A DNA stretch of 64,000 bases from Devosia sp. (GCA_015234425.1 JADGNE010000017.1:62001-126000); one strand, 5' to 3'. Counted from the stretch's first letter, positions 1-9,383 are shown. Notes: generated from the sequence alone by a model not told the origin. Numbers and translations are program-made.

Positions 1-38
1 ACCGGCGTTTTGGCGGGATTGGAGCGGCAGCGCATTGA
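1..38 (+). CDS. uppS: Isoprenyl transferase UppS, 3' end only (partial)
   Basis: Only the last eleven codons and the TGA stop (36-38) lie in the window. The in-frame residues RRFGGIGAAAH resemble the C-terminal tail of undecaprenyl diphosphate synthases, where an E-R-R-(F/Y)-G-G motif ends the protein. The position directly upstream of cdsA, with a TTGA stop/start overlap, matches the usual alphaproteobacterial frr-uppS-cdsA order. The enzyme makes the C55 isoprenoid carrier lipid for cell-wall and O-antigen synthesis. The call rests on a very short stretch plus synteny. Confidence 0.55.
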   Translation, partial: RRFGGIGAAAH

Positions 39-892
39 GCGACCGGGGCAGGGAACCGTCTGAAACTCCGGCCAAGCGCCGCAACTGGTCCGATATCGGT
101 CCCCGGCTTGCTTCCGCAGCTGTGCTCATCGCCCTCACCGCGACGGCGCTTTATTTCGGCGGCTATTTCTTCGCCGGCATTGTTGGCGTCGTTTATGCCG
201 GCGCCTACCGGGAGTGGGAGGCAATGGTCTCCCGCGCACCTCTAACCCCACAGGGCATGGTTCTTATTGGGCTAGTTGCCCTGTCCGGGCTGCTTTTCCC
301 AATGTTTGGGGTGCTCGGCTCCGCGGTGCTGATCGCCATTGCCTGCGCAATAGCGCTCGGCATGGGGCGCGAGAACTTCGTCTGGCGTGCCGCCGGGCTC
401 ATCCTCTTTGGCGTGCTGATTGCCGGTGCGGTCAGCATGCGCGGCGAGACCATGGCCGGCGTCTGGGCTGGGGTCTACCTCGGTACCGTCGTCTGGATGA
501 CCGACTCCGCGGCGTTCTTTACCGGTCGCCAGATTGGCGGCGAGAAGCTTGCCCCCGGGATTTCTCCTTCCAAGACCTGGTCAGGTGCGCTTGGCGGCCT
601 TGCACTGGGTGCAGGGGCAGGGCTCGTGGTCTGGACTGTCCTGACCGACTCGCCATGGTGGATCGGTCTCATCCTCTCCATTTCCATCAGCATTCTGGGG
701 CAGTTGGGCGACCTTTCGGAAAGCGCGGTCAAACGCCATTTCCGGATCAAGGACAGCGGCGACCTCATTCCTGGCCATGGTGGCCTGATGGATCGTCTCG
801 ACAGCCTGACCTTCGGCATAATTCTGATTTTCATCGTTGGCACGCTGCACAGCGGCTTCGGCTCGGTGGCCGAAGGGCTGCTGTACTGGTGA
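35..892 (+). CDS. cdsA: Phosphatidate cytidylyltransferase
   Basis: Integral inner-membrane enzyme that converts phosphatidic acid and CTP to CDP-diacylglycerol, the precursor of all phospholipids. The protein has 285 residues with several hydrophobic segments (from about residue 25). The C-terminal CDS family signature is clear: S-x-x-K-R, then KIKD-like RIKDSGDLIPGHGG followed by a D-R-x-D pair near residue 250. The start is a TTG whose TGA overlaps the stop of the preceding uppS reading frame, implying translational coupling. The predicted N-terminal 20 residues are hydrophilic and could be shorter if a later start is used. It is followed 37 nt later by rseP in the same direction. Confidence 0.95.
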   Translation: MSDRGREPSETPAKRRNWSDIGPRLASAAVLIALTATALYFGGYFFAGIVGVVYAGAYREWEAMVSRAPLTPQGMVLIGLVALSGLLFPMFGVLGSAVLIAIACAIALGMGRENFVWRAAGLILFGVLIAGAVSMRGETMAGVWAGVYLGTVVWMTDSAAFFTGRQIGGEKLAPGISPSKTWSGALGGLALGAGAGLVVWTVLTDSPWWIGLILSISISILGQLGDLSESAVKRHFRIKDSGDLIPGHGGLMDRLDSLTFGIILIFIVGTLHSGFGSVAEGLLYW

Positions 893-929
893 TGTCCCCA
901 GCGGTTCATCCGCGACAAGTGGAACTGGC

Positions 930-2066
930 ATGCTCGACTTTGTGATGTGGCTTCTGTCCTACGTGGTACCGTTTCTGGCGGTCCTCACCGTGATCGTGTT
1001 CGTGCACGAAATGGGGCACTATCTCGTTGCGCGCTGGAACGGAGTGGCGATCCACACCTTCTCGATCGGTTTTGGGCGAGAGCTCATCGGCTGGAACGAC
1101 AAGCAGGGCACGCGCTGGCGTATTTCGGCTATTCCGCTCGGCGGTTATGTCCGGTTCGTGGGGGACATGAACGCGGCAAGTGTTCCCGACACCGAGTCTC
1201 CGATGTTTCAGGATCCGGCGCTGGCGCCGCACCTCTTCGTCAACAAGTCGGTTTGGCAGCGCATTGCGGTCGTGGCGGCAGGGCCGATCGCCAACATCAT
1301 CCTGACCTTCCTCATTCTCTACGCCCTGCTGCTGGGCTACGGTCGCTACACCGTGCCTGCGGTAATTGGAGAGGTCCTGCCGGGGTCGGTTGCAGAGGCT
1401 GCAGGTTTTCTTCCCGGTGACGAGATCGTCGCCGTGGACGGCTATGTCGTCCGCGGCTTTGAGGATTTTCAGCGGTATGTGGCCACCAGCCCGGCGCGGC
1501 CGGTGCAGATCGAGCTCGAGCGCAATGGTGCCGTTGAGAGCTTTGCGATCACGCCGGAAGCCGTGGATGTCGAAGATCGGTTCGGCAACAACCAGCGGGT
1601 CGGGCGCATTGGCGTGAGCCGCAGCATCGCTGAAGCCGACCTGACGCTGTATCGGCCCGGTCCCGTCGAGGCCATTGGCATGACGGTTGAGGAAATTCGC
1701 TTCATCGTCCAGCGCACCGGCCAGTTCCTCGGCGATTTCTTCGTTGGTCGCGGCGACGTCGAGCAGCTCAGCGGGCCGGTTAAAGTGGCCAAGGTATCGG
1801 GTGAAGTGGCCACGCTGGGGGTGATCGCACTGATCAACCTTATGGCCTTGCTGTCGCTCAATATTGGGATATTCAACCTTTTGCCCATTCCCATGCTCGA
1901 CGGCGGCCACCTCATGTATTATCTCATTGAGGCCGTCCGCGGGCGCCCGCTCAGCATGAGAGTGCAGGAGATGGGTTTCCGCTTCGGTTTTGCGCTGGTG
2001 CTCTGCCTTATGGTCTTCACCCTGTTCAACGACACGGTTTTCGACCATTTTGGGATTCTGCGGTAA
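930..2066 (+). CDS. rseP: RIP metalloprotease RseP (site-2 protease)
   Basis: Membrane-embedded zinc metalloprotease that cleaves transmembrane anti-sigma factors and leftover signal peptides. The zinc motif HEMGH is at residues 26-30 in the first membrane helix. One PDZ domain covers about residues 120-190 (GEVLPGSVAEAAGF...GDEIVAVDG), and the second metal-ligand motif N-L-L-P-I-P-M-L-D-G-G-H is near residue 320. Length 378 aa is normal. The open frame extends upstream to 837, but that part overlaps the end of cdsA in another frame. The ATG at 930 gives the typical N-terminus. It lies between cdsA and bamA, the standard envelope-assembly order. Confidence 0.95.
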   Translation: MLDFVMWLLSYVVPFLAVLTVIVFVHEMGHYLVARWNGVAIHTFSIGFGRELIGWNDKQGTRWRISAIPLGGYVRFVGDMNAASVPDTESPMFQDPALAPHLFVNKSVWQRIAVVAAGPIANIILTFLILYALLLGYGRYTVPAVIGEVLPGSVAEAAGFLPGDEIVAVDGYVVRGFEDFQRYVATSPARPVQIELERNGAVESFAITPEAVDVEDRFGNNQRVGRIGVSRSIAEADLTLYRPGPVEAIGMTVEEIRFIVQRTGQFLGDFFVGRGDVEQLSGPVKVAKVSGEVATLGVIALINLMALLSLNIGIFNLLPIPMLDGGHLMYYLIEAVRGRPLSMRVQEMGFRFGFALVLCLMVFTLFNDTVFDHFGILR

Positions 2067-2248
2067 CATCTGGTTAACCTTGGTTCGCAAGGTGTTGCAC
2101 GAATGCCAGCGCACCAATGAATTGCTAACCTCGTCACGGCTTCCGGCTTGTCCGTGGTTAAAAAAACAGTAAAACAGGTCAATGGAGTTAGCTTGGGGGA
2201 GTGTGCGTATGTCGATTCTCCAAGCCGGTCGCAGAAGGCAATAACAAT

Positions 2249-4372
2249 ATGATTAACCCCACCAAGCTTATGCGTGGCGCGGTTTCCGCGATCGCGATTA
2301 TGGGGGCGAGCCCCATGATTGGTGCCGGAATTCCGGTGCTGGGCGTTGTCGTCGCGCATGCTCAGGAACAGTTGGTTGGTTCTGTCCTGTTCGAGGGCAA
2401 CCGGCGTTTCTCCGACTCTCAGCTTCTGGCCATGGTGGATGTCTCTGCATCCGGTATCTACACCCAGCAGCGACTTGCTTCCGATATCGAGAGCATCCGT
2501 CAGGCTTATGACCGTGATGGCTTCCTCGGTGTTGGCGTGACCGCACGCACCGAGCCGACCAATGATGGTCGCGTCCGTGTTCTGTTCCAGATCAACGAAG
2601 GTGAGCGCGCGGGTATCGCTGCGATCAACTTCACTGGCAACAATGCGATCGGCGCCGGCAATCTCAAGGGCACGATGCTCACCAAGGAAACCGGCCTTCT
2701 CAGCTGGCTCCTGCGTGACGACAGCTATGACGAGCAGAAGCTTGCCGTCGACCGTGAGCGTCTGCGCATCTATTACGCCAACCGTGGCTATCCTGATGCG
2801 CAGGTGAACTCGGTTGCTGAATACGATGCCGCCAAGAACGCCTACTTCATCAATTTCACCATCAATGAAGGCCAACGCTACGAGTTCGGCAATGTCGGTA
2901 TCGAGACCAGCATCAGCGGTCTGAACACCGATGTGCTGCGCGGCACCGTGCGCACCGGCAAGGGTGCCCAGTACTCCGTCGCCGACCTGCAGCGCTCCAT
3001 CGAAGAGATGGCCTACGAAGCGACGGCCCAGGGTTATTCCTTCGCTGACGTCCGTGCGCGTCTTGATCGTGATGTCGCGACCAACACCTTCAACATCACC
3101 TATCTGGTGGACGAGGGCGCGCGCATCTATGTCGAGCGCATCAACATCACCGGCAACACCAAGAGCCGCGACTTCGTTATCCGTCGTGAGCTGGAATTCG
3201 GTGAAGGCGACCCGTTCAACCGCTCGATGGTCATTCGCGGCCGCAACAACATCGAAGCGCTTGGCTTCTTCTCCAACGTTGAAGTGTCCACCGGTCCGGG
3301 CTCTGCTCCAGACAAGGTCGTCCTGAACATCAACGTGACGGAAACCTCGACCGGCGAATACGGCGCAACCGCCGGCTATTCGACCACGGACGGCATCCTT
3401 GGCGAAATCTCGCTGACGGAACGCAACTTCCTTGGTCGTGGCCAGTATCTGCGTGCCGCCGTTGGCGCTACCCAGGCCGGCCGGACGTTCGACTTCTCGT
3501 TCACCGAACCGCGCTTCATGGGCCTCAAGGTTGCTGCCGGAGTCGATGCGTACCATCGCATCTACGACGAAACGACCACGACGTTCTATGGCTCGCAGAT
3601 CACCGGCGGTCAGCTGCGCTTCGGCGTGCCGATCACCAGCGCACTCTCGGCTTCGCTGTTCGGCGGATACGAGCGTCGCGTGATTTCCGACGAGAAGGAC
3701 AATCCGCAGTTCCAGTCGTCGCTGGTTTCGCATAACCAGGAATTCAACAAGGCCTTCGTCGGCTACTCGTTGACCTGGAATGGCCTCGACGACATGAAGA
3801 ACCCGACCGAGGGCCTTTATGCCACGTTCACCCAGCAGTATATCGGCTGGGATCATAACCTGCTGAAGACTGAGGCCCGTGGTCGCTACTTCATCCCGGT
3901 CATGCAGGACACCGGCATTGTTGCAAGCGTCCGTGGCCAGGCTGGCGTGATCAACAGCCTCGACAACAGCGGCGTGCATTCGGTCGAAGCGTTCATGCCG
4001 GGTCCGAACCTTATCCGTGGCTTCCAGGGACGTGGCATTGGCCCGCGCCTGACGAGCGGCGAATATCTCGGCGCCACCATGTATGCCGGCGTCTCGGCTG
4101 AGATCGAGTTCCCGATCCCGGCTCTGCCGGAAAGCTACGGCCTCAGCGGTGCTGTCTGGGCTGACGCAGCCTGGATCGACGGTATGCCGAATATCGGTGC
4201 CGTGCCGGTCGATGCCGCAAGCCAGGATTCGCCATGGCGTACTTCGATCGGCGCTTCGCTGATCTGGGACTCGCCGTTTGGTCCGCTGCGTGGCGATTTC
4301 GCCCACGTGCTGAACAAATCGACTGCCGACCGTACCCAGGTCTTCCAGGTCACACTTTCGACCCTTCTGTAG
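2249..4372 (+). CDS. bamA: Outer membrane protein assembly factor BamA
   Basis: Core Omp85 protein that inserts beta-barrel proteins into the outer membrane. From the ATG at 2249 the protein is 707 aa with a signal peptide ending near AHAQ. A series of POTRA repeats follows (LVGSVLFEGNRRFSD..., then INITGNTKSRD near residue 300), and the C-terminal barrel contains the lid-lock-type signature LIRGFQGRG. The protein ends in hydrophobic/aromatic strand residues (FQVTLSTLL). A GTG at 2201 would add 16 residues before the signal peptide and is unlikely. At 707 aa it is rather short for alphaproteobacterial BamA (commonly about 770). It is followed by a hairpin terminator before lpxD. Confidence 0.93.
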   Translation: MINPTKLMRGAVSAIAIMGASPMIGAGIPVLGVVVAHAQEQLVGSVLFEGNRRFSDSQLLAMVDVSASGIYTQQRLASDIESIRQAYDRDGFLGVGVTARTEPTNDGRVRVLFQINEGERAGIAAINFTGNNAIGAGNLKGTMLTKETGLLSWLLRDDSYDEQKLAVDRERLRIYYANRGYPDAQVNSVAEYDAAKNAYFINFTINEGQRYEFGNVGIETSISGLNTDVLRGTVRTGKGAQYSVADLQRSIEEMAYEATAQGYSFADVRARLDRDVATNTFNITYLVDEGARIYVERINITGNTKSRDFVIRRELEFGEGDPFNRSMVIRGRNNIEALGFFSNVEVSTGPGSAPDKVVLNINVTETSTGEYGATAGYSTTDGILGEISLTERNFLGRGQYLRAAVGATQAGRTFDFSFTEPRFMGLKVAAGVDAYHRIYDETTTTFYGSQITGGQLRFGVPITSALSASLFGGYERRVISDEKDNPQFQSSLVSHNQEFNKAFVGYSLTWNGLDDMKNPTEGLYATFTQQYIGWDHNLLKTEARGRYFIPVMQDTGIVASVRGQAGVINSLDNSGVHSVEAFMPGPNLIRGFQGRGIGPRLTSGEYLGATMYAGVSAEIEFPIPALPESYGLSGAVWADAAWIDGMPNIGAVPVDAASQDSPWRTSIGASLIWDSPFGPLRGDFAHVLNKSTADRTQVFQVTLSTLL

Positions 4373-4397
4373 TCGAGACGTTCTGGAAGAATTCATT

Positions 4398-4434
4398 GAG
4401 CCGCGGGGCGGTAGCGCCGCGGCTCTTTCTTTTG
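4398..4434 (+). terminator. Intrinsic terminator after bamA
   Basis: A perfect 9-bp stem GAGCCGCGG/CCGCGGCTC (4398-4406 with 4417-4425) has a 10-nt loop and is followed by a T-rich tract. It sits 25 nt after bamA and just before lpxD, so it may attenuate rather than fully stop read-through into the lipid A genes. Confidence 0.75.
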
Positions 4435-4444
4435 AAGTGACGTC

Positions 4445-5473
4445 ATGGTTGACACGCGTTTTCATCGATTTGCAGGCTCCATCACCATTGGAGCCCTGCT
4501 GGCCGAACTTGGTCGCCAGGATCTCGTTGCCAGTCTGGCTGACCCGGATCGCGTCGTTAGTGGCGTGAACGAGCTCGAACTTGCCGGACCGGACGATCTG
4601 GTTCTGGCTGCCCATCCCAGCTATGCGGCCGATTTGCGCCGGACAAAAGCGGGCCTCGCCCTGATCAGCCAGGCGCTGGTTGATGATGTGCCGCAGGGTA
4701 CGCTGGCGATTGTCACGCCCAAGACCCACAATCTGTTCGCTGACATTCTGGAGCGTCTTTATCCCTCCAGCACGCGTTCGGTCATCCTCGGGCAGCGTGA
4801 GGATCTCGGTGCGCCAATTTTCGAGCGCGACGTGACCATTGGCTCCAATGTCGTGGTTGGCGCCGGCGTTGAAATTGGCCGCGGCACGGTGATCGGCGCC
4901 AATACCGTGATCGGGCCGGGTGTCACCATTGGCCGCAACTGCACGATTGCCAGCAATTGCACAATCGACTGCACCCATATCGGCAACGAAGTGGTTATCC
5001 ACGCCGGCGTGCGCCTCGGAACCGAGGGTTTCGGGTGGCTGGACCATGGTTCGGCCAACAAGAAAATTCCACAGCTCGGTCGTGTCATTGTGCAGGACCG
5101 CGTCGAAATCGGCGCGAACAGCACGATCGACCGCGGCGCGCTCGGTGACACTGTCATCGGGGATGGCACAAAGATCGATAATCTTGTGCAGATCGGGCAC
5201 AATTGCCGGATCGGGCGCAATTGCCTTATCGCCGCCATGAGCGGGTTGTCAGGCTCGACCATTGTCGAAGACGGCGTCCTGATGGGTGGCGGCGTCGGCA
5301 CTTCGGGCCACCTGCGGATCGGAGCTGGCTCGGTTGTGCATGGCAGGGCTGCTGTGACCAAAGACTGGCCAGCCGGTTCCAAGCTTGCCGGAGCTCCTGC
5401 GCAGGATATAAGAGACTTCTGGCGGGAAATGGCCGCCATGAGGAAATTGTCTAAAGGGGACAAGCGGGTATGA
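4445..5473 (+). CDS. lpxD: UDP-3-O-(3-hydroxyacyl)glucosamine N-acyltransferase LpxD
   Basis: Third step of lipid A synthesis: transfers a second 3-hydroxyacyl chain from ACP to UDP-3-O-acyl-glucosamine. The 342-aa protein has an N-terminal LpxD substrate-binding domain (about 1-115). A left-handed beta-helix of hexapeptide repeats (IGxxxxIGxx, about 125-310) follows, with the catalytic His in VQIGHN (H252). The C-terminal helix carries the ACP-binding region. The stop overlaps the fabZ start as ATGA (5470-5473), so lpxD-fabZ are translationally coupled. Confidence 0.97.
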   Translation: MVDTRFHRFAGSITIGALLAELGRQDLVASLADPDRVVSGVNELELAGPDDLVLAAHPSYAADLRRTKAGLALISQALVDDVPQGTLAIVTPKTHNLFADILERLYPSSTRSVILGQREDLGAPIFERDVTIGSNVVVGAGVEIGRGTVIGANTVIGPGVTIGRNCTIASNCTIDCTHIGNEVVIHAGVRLGTEGFGWLDHGSANKKIPQLGRVIVQDRVEIGANSTIDRGALGDTVIGDGTKIDNLVQIGHNCRIGRNCLIAAMSGLSGSTIVEDGVLMGGGVGTSGHLRIGAGSVVHGRAAVTKDWPAGSKLAGAPAQDIRDFWREMAAMRKLSKGDKRV

Positions 5474-5949
5474 CCGACGCCGTAAACGAGGCCACCGAAC
5501 TGGATGCGATGAGCATCACGGATATCCTCAGCACGCTGCCGCACCGTTATCCGATGCTCATGATTGACCGGATTATCGAGATCGACGGCGACGACTCGGC
5601 GATCGGCATCAAGAACGTCACCGTCAACGAGCCTGCGTTCCAGGGTCACTTTCCGGGCACGCCAATCTTCCCTGGCGTCCTCATCATCGAGGGCATGGCG
5701 CAGGTTTGCGGCGCCATCGCGATCCGCCATGATTCGCGCGACGACAAGAAGAGCATCGTCATGCTGCTTGGCGTCGACAAGGCGCGCTTCCGCCGCCCGG
5801 CGGGCCCTGGCGATACCCTCGAATATCACGTCACCAAGATCCAGCGCCGCCGCAATGTCGGCCGCTATCGCGCTGAGGCCAAGGTAAATGGCGTCATCGT
5901 TGCGGAGGCAGAGATCACCGCAATGATTTCTGAGGCCGGCGGTGACTGA
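5470..5949 (+). CDS. fabZ: 3-hydroxyacyl-[acyl-carrier-protein] dehydratase FabZ
   Basis: Hot-dog-fold dehydratase of fatty-acid elongation. It competes with LpxA and LpxD for 3-hydroxyacyl-ACP, which explains its place inside the lpx operon. The 159 residues show the family signatures LPHRYPMLMIDR near the N-terminus and FQGHFPGTPIFPGVLIIEGM with catalytic H60 and E74. The start overlaps lpxD by ATGA, and the end overlaps the GTG start of lpxA by 8 nt. Confidence 0.97.
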   Translation: MTDAVNEATELDAMSITDILSTLPHRYPMLMIDRIIEIDGDDSAIGIKNVTVNEPAFQGHFPGTPIFPGVLIIEGMAQVCGAIAIRHDSRDDKKSIVMLLGVDKARFRRPAGPGDTLEYHVTKIQRRRNVGRYRAEAKVNGVIVAEAEITAMISEAGGD

Positions 5950-6748
5950 CACCCAAATTCATCCTACAGCGATCGTCGGTAGCGGCGCTCGCCTCGGTGC
6001 CGGTGTTCGCATTGGTCCGTTCTGCACTGTTGGCGATGATGTCGTCCTGGGCGACAATGTCGAGCTGATCTCGCATGCTGTCGTCACCGGCCGCACCACG
6101 ATCGGTGCGCAGACGCGCATTTATCCCTTCGCCTCGATTGGTCATCAGCCGCAGGATCTCAAGTTCCACGGCGAAGAATCCTACCTCGAGATCGGTGAAC
6201 GCAACACAATTCGCGAGTCGGTGACCATCAATCCGGGCACGGAAGGCGGCGGGCTCTATACGCGGATCGGCAATGACTGCCTGCTGATGGCCTGCTCGCA
6301 TGTCGCGCACGACTGTCAGGTCGGCAATAACGTCGTTCTGGCAAACTATGTTGGCTTGGCAGGTCACTCCATCGTCGGCGATCACGTCGGTTTTGGTGGC
6401 ATCTGCGCGGTTCGCCAGTTCGTCCGTATTGGTCACCACGCCTTCATCGGTGCCCAGAGTATGATCGACGCCGATGTCATTCCCTATGGTTTGGCCGTGG
6501 GCAATCGTGCTCGGCTGGGCGGTCTTAATCTCGTCGGCCTCAAGCGCCGCGGGTTTGACCGGGAGGCGATCCATTCGCTTCGCGCCGCCTATCGCATGAT
6601 CTTCTCGGAAGAGGGCACTTTGCGCGAACGCGTTGAAGATGCAGCGGAAATGTTCAAGGACAAGCCGCTGGTGCAGGACGTGGTGAATTTTATCACCGCC
6701 GAGGATCGCCCGCTGGTGCAGCCGCGCGATACATCAGAACAAGAATAA
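5942..6748 (+). CDS. lpxA: UDP-N-acetylglucosamine acyltransferase LpxA
   Basis: First step of lipid A synthesis: O-acylates UDP-GlcNAc with a 3-hydroxyacyl chain from ACP. The 268-aa left-handed beta-helix protein has hexapeptide repeats over about residues 8-185. The catalytic His is in SHVAHDC (H123), and the C-terminal helical domain contains LKRRGFDREAIHSLR. It starts with GTG at 5942, eight bases before the end of fabZ. In most Hyphomicrobiales lpxI lies next. Here lpxB follows after 11 nt, so lpxI is absent from the locus. Confidence 0.97.
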   Translation: MTDTQIHPTAIVGSGARLGAGVRIGPFCTVGDDVVLGDNVELISHAVVTGRTTIGAQTRIYPFASIGHQPQDLKFHGEESYLEIGERNTIRESVTINPGTEGGGLYTRIGNDCLLMACSHVAHDCQVGNNVVLANYVGLAGHSIVGDHVGFGGICAVRQFVRIGHHAFIGAQSMIDADVIPYGLAVGNRARLGGLNLVGLKRRGFDREAIHSLRAAYRMIFSEEGTLRERVEDAAEMFKDKPLVQDVVNFITAEDRPLVQPRDTSEQE

Positions 6749-6759
6749 GAGTTGCTGTC

Positions 6760-7890
6760 ATGACGAGCCCGCTTCGTCTTTTTATCCTTGCGGGCGAGCC
6801 ATCCGGCGACCGCATTGCCGCTGATCTCGTGTCGCGACTGCAGGCGCGCGTTCCGCTTCAATTTGCCGGGGTAGGGGGCGATGCGCTCGCTGCCCTTGGC
6901 ATGAAGTCCTTTTTCGACATGAATGAGCTCTCGGTCATGGGCTGGGCAGATGTTTTGCCCCGTCTGCCCAAGCTTTTGTGGCGGGCACGGCAGGTGGCAC
7001 GGGCCATCGTCGAGGCCAAGCCCGATGTCGCCGTTCTCGTCGACTCTCAGGTTTTCAATGCGATCGTAGCCAAGCAGGTCCATAAGCGCGCGCCCGAAAT
7101 TCCGGTCGTGCTCTGCGTGGCCCCTGCCGTCTGGGCCTGGAAGCCCGAACGGGCCAAGGCGCTGTCGCCAAAATTCCGCGAAATTCTCGCCGTTCTGCCG
7201 TTTGAACCCGCTTTCATGCGCAGTGCCGGCGGCCCCGAGACGAGCTATATCGGCCACCCGGCCACGCAGGCCTTTACCCAGCGCGCAGAAGTGCCTGATA
7301 CCGGCCCCTTGATGCTGTTGCCTGGTAGCCGCGAAGGGGAATTGCGCCGCCACCTGCCGCTGATGCGCGACGTCGCGACAGCGCTTGCCGGTCATCCGCG
7401 CGTTACCGGTTTTGTCCTTCCCACACCGCGCCGTCTCAAGGGCCGGGTTGAGCGCGAGACCAGCACCTGGCCGGTGCCGGTTGAGGTCATCACCGCCGAC
7501 GAGCAGAGGGCCGAGGCACTGACGGCCTCGATTGGTGCAGTTGCCGTTACCGGAACGGTGACGCTGGAGCTCGCGCTGGCCGGTGTTCCGATGGTCACAA
7601 CATATGTCGCCGACAAGGGACAGGCCAAGCGCTGGGTAAAGTACAAGGTGAAATACGCCTCGTTGCCCAATGCCATTCTCGACAGGGATCTCGTCCCCGA
7701 AGTGCTGCAGCTGGAGCCCGATCCCGCAGCACTGGTGGCCGAGGTGAAGAGCCTCCTCGACGGGCCCGACGTAGCGGCGGCGCAGCTCGCTGGTTTCTCG
7801 CGGATCCGCGACCTCATGGAAAACGGCGCAGAGGGCGAACCGCGGGTCGATCCGGCCGAGCGCATCCTCCGCTACTATCCGCACAATTGA
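6760..7890 (+). CDS. lpxB: Lipid-A-disaccharide synthase LpxB
   Basis: GT-B fold glycosyltransferase that joins UDP-2,3-diacylglucosamine and lipid X into the tetraacyl disaccharide at the inner membrane. The 376-aa protein opens with the signature LFILAGEPSGDRIAADLV. It contains FDMNELSVMGWADVLPRLP and the donor-site block TGTVTLELALAGVPMV near residue 270. It is the last gene of the lpxD-fabZ-lpxA-lpxB run and ends directly at a strong terminator. Confidence 0.97.
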   Translation: MTSPLRLFILAGEPSGDRIAADLVSRLQARVPLQFAGVGGDALAALGMKSFFDMNELSVMGWADVLPRLPKLLWRARQVARAIVEAKPDVAVLVDSQVFNAIVAKQVHKRAPEIPVVLCVAPAVWAWKPERAKALSPKFREILAVLPFEPAFMRSAGGPETSYIGHPATQAFTQRAEVPDTGPLMLLPGSREGELRRHLPLMRDVATALAGHPRVTGFVLPTPRRLKGRVERETSTWPVPVEVITADEQRAEALTASIGAVAVTGTVTLELALAGVPMVTTYVADKGQAKRWVKYKVKYASLPNAILDRDLVPEVLQLEPDPAALVAEVKSLLDGPDVAAAQLAGFSRIRDLMENGAEGEPRVDPAERILRYYPHN

Positions 7891-7925
7891 AAAAGGCCCC
7901 GCTCGAGAGCGGGGCCTTTTTTCTT
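7891..7925. terminator. Bidirectional terminator between lpxB and gltA
   Basis: GGCCCCGCTC (7895-7904) pairs with GAGCGGGGCC (7907-7916); opening one pair leaves a 9-bp stem with a 4-nt CGAG loop. It is flanked by an A-run on the left and a T-run on the right, so it can serve both the + strand lpx operon and the convergent minus-strand gltA. Confidence 0.9.
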
Positions 7926-7935
7926 CGAAGCAGGA

Positions 7936-9225
7936 TCAGCGAGCGCTGATCGGAGTGTAGTCGCGCTCGCTGGCGCCGTTGTAGAGCTGGCGTGGGCGGC
8001 CGATCTTCTTCTGCGGATCGCCGATCATTTCCTTCCACTGGCTGATCCAGCCAACGGTACGGGCAACGGCGAACAGCACGGTGAACATGGAGGTCGGGAA
8101 CCCGATCGCGTCCAGAATTACGCCAGAGTAGAAGTCGACGTTCGGGTAGAGCTTGCGGTCGATGAAGTACGGATCCTCCAGCGCGATGCGCTCGAGCTCC
8201 TGGGCAACCTGCAGGGTCGGGTTGTTTTCGACACCGAGGATGGCCAGCACTTCCTTGGCCGTCTTCTGCATGACCGTCGCGCGCGGGTCAAAGTTTTTGT
8301 AGACGCGGTGACCGAAGCCCATGAGGCGGAACGGGTCGTTCTTGTCCTTGGCGCGGGCGATGAATTCGGGAATGCGGTCAACGGTGCCGATTTCGCGCAG
8401 CATGTTGAGGCAGGCTTCGTTGGCGCCGCCATGGGCAGGGCCCCAGAGGCAGGCCACGCCAGCTGCGATACAGGCAAACGGATTGGCGTCGGACGAACCG
8501 GACAGGCGCACGGTCGAAGTCGACGCGTTCTGCTCGTGATCGGCATGGAGCGTGAAGATCAAATCCATGGCGCGGGCGATCTTCGGGTCGACCTTGTACT
8601 CTTCAGCCGGAACCGAGAAGCACATGTGCAGGAAGTTCGCGGCATAGCCGAGGTCGTTGCGCGGATAAACGAAGGGCTGGCCGACCGAATATTTGTAGGC
8701 CATTGCCGCGAGCGTCGGGATCTTTGCAATCATTCGGATCGATGCGATCTCGCGCTGCTGCGGGTCATTGATGTCGGTCGAGTCGTGATAGAAGGCTGCC
8801 ATGGCGCCGACCACGCCGGTCATGATGGCCATCGGATGCGCGTCGCGACGGAAGCCGCGATAGAAGTAGTGCATCTGCTCGTGCACCATGGTGTGGCGCG
8901 TCACGAGTTCTTCGAACTCGGCAAACTGGGTCTTGCTCGGAAGCTCGCCGTAGAGCAGCAGATAGCAGACTTCGAGGTAGTTGGATTTATCGGCCAGCTG
9001 TTCGATGGGGTAACCGCGATAGAGCAGTTCGCCCTTGTCGCCGTCGATATAGGTGATGGCGCTGTCGCAGGCCGCGGTCGAGGTGAACCCCGGGTCGTAG
9101 GTGAACATGCCAGTCTTGGCGTAGAGCGATCGGATATCGACGACATCCGGTCCTACGGACCCACTCAATATCGGGAATTCGTGGGTTTCATCTCCGATGA
9201 CGAGTTTGGCGACTTTGTCGGTCAT
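7936..9225 (-). CDS. gltA: Citrate synthase (type II, hexameric-like)
   Basis: Condenses acetyl-CoA and oxaloacetate at the entry to the TCA cycle. The 429-aa length and N-terminal beta domain ([19 protein letters not shown]) are those of the large Gram-negative type II enzymes. Active-site blocks are visible: [24 protein letters not shown] and [15 protein letters not shown], including both catalytic histidines. A CS signature occurs near [21 protein letters not shown]. The start is ATG with AGGAGAG just upstream. It lies downstream of gltX on the same strand, with a 158-nt gap that holds two hairpins. Confidence 0.97.
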   Translation of the reverse strand: MTDKVAKLVIGDETHEFPILSGSVGPDVVDIRSLYAKTGMFTYDPGFTSTAACDSAITYIDGDKGELLYRGYPIEQLADKSNYLEVCYLLLYGELPSKTQFAEFEELVTRHTMVHEQMHYFYRGFRRDAHPMAIMTGVVGAMAAFYHDSTDINDPQQREIASIRMIAKIPTLAAMAYKYSVGQPFVYPRNDLGYAANFLHMCFSVPAEEYKVDPKIARAMDLIFTLHADHEQNASTSTVRLSGSSDANPFACIAAGVACLWGPAHGGANEACLNMLREIGTVDRIPEFIARAKDKNDPFRLMGFGHRVYKNFDPRATVMQKTAKEVLAILGVENNPTLQVAQELERIALEDPYFIDRKLYPNVDFYSGVILDAIGFPTSMFTVLFAVARTVGWISQWKEMIGDPQKKIGRPRQLYNGASERDYTPISAR

Positions 9226-9284
9226 TTAGCTCTCCTCGCTACGCCGCGGCCCTTAAAAGACAATTCTGGAATTAGGGCTGGGCA

Positions 9285-9371
9285 GGCACCGGAAACGGTG
9301 CCAATTGCTGCCGCAGAGGTATCAGCTTTCCCCCTCTACAGGCAACCGATAGGGTAGGCATGGCCTACCCT
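9285..9371. other. Two hairpins in the gltX-gltA spacer
   Basis: The 158-nt spacer holds a perfect 7-bp stem with a GAAA tetraloop (GGCACCG/CGGTGCC, 9285-9302) and a perfect 9-bp stem with loop ATG (AGGGTAGGC/GCCTACCCT, 9351-9371). Neither is followed by a U-run in the minus direction. They look more like RNA structure or processing sites in the gltX-gltA transcript, or the gltA 5' leader, than strong terminators. Confidence 0.5.
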
Positions 9372-9383
9372 TGCCTGGCCCGG

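Noticed and set aside
1919-5200. A 1093-codon open frame on the minus strand
   Set aside because: It lies opposite bamA and lpxD, which have clear families and signal/hexapeptide signatures. It is an antisense artefact of high-GC codon use.
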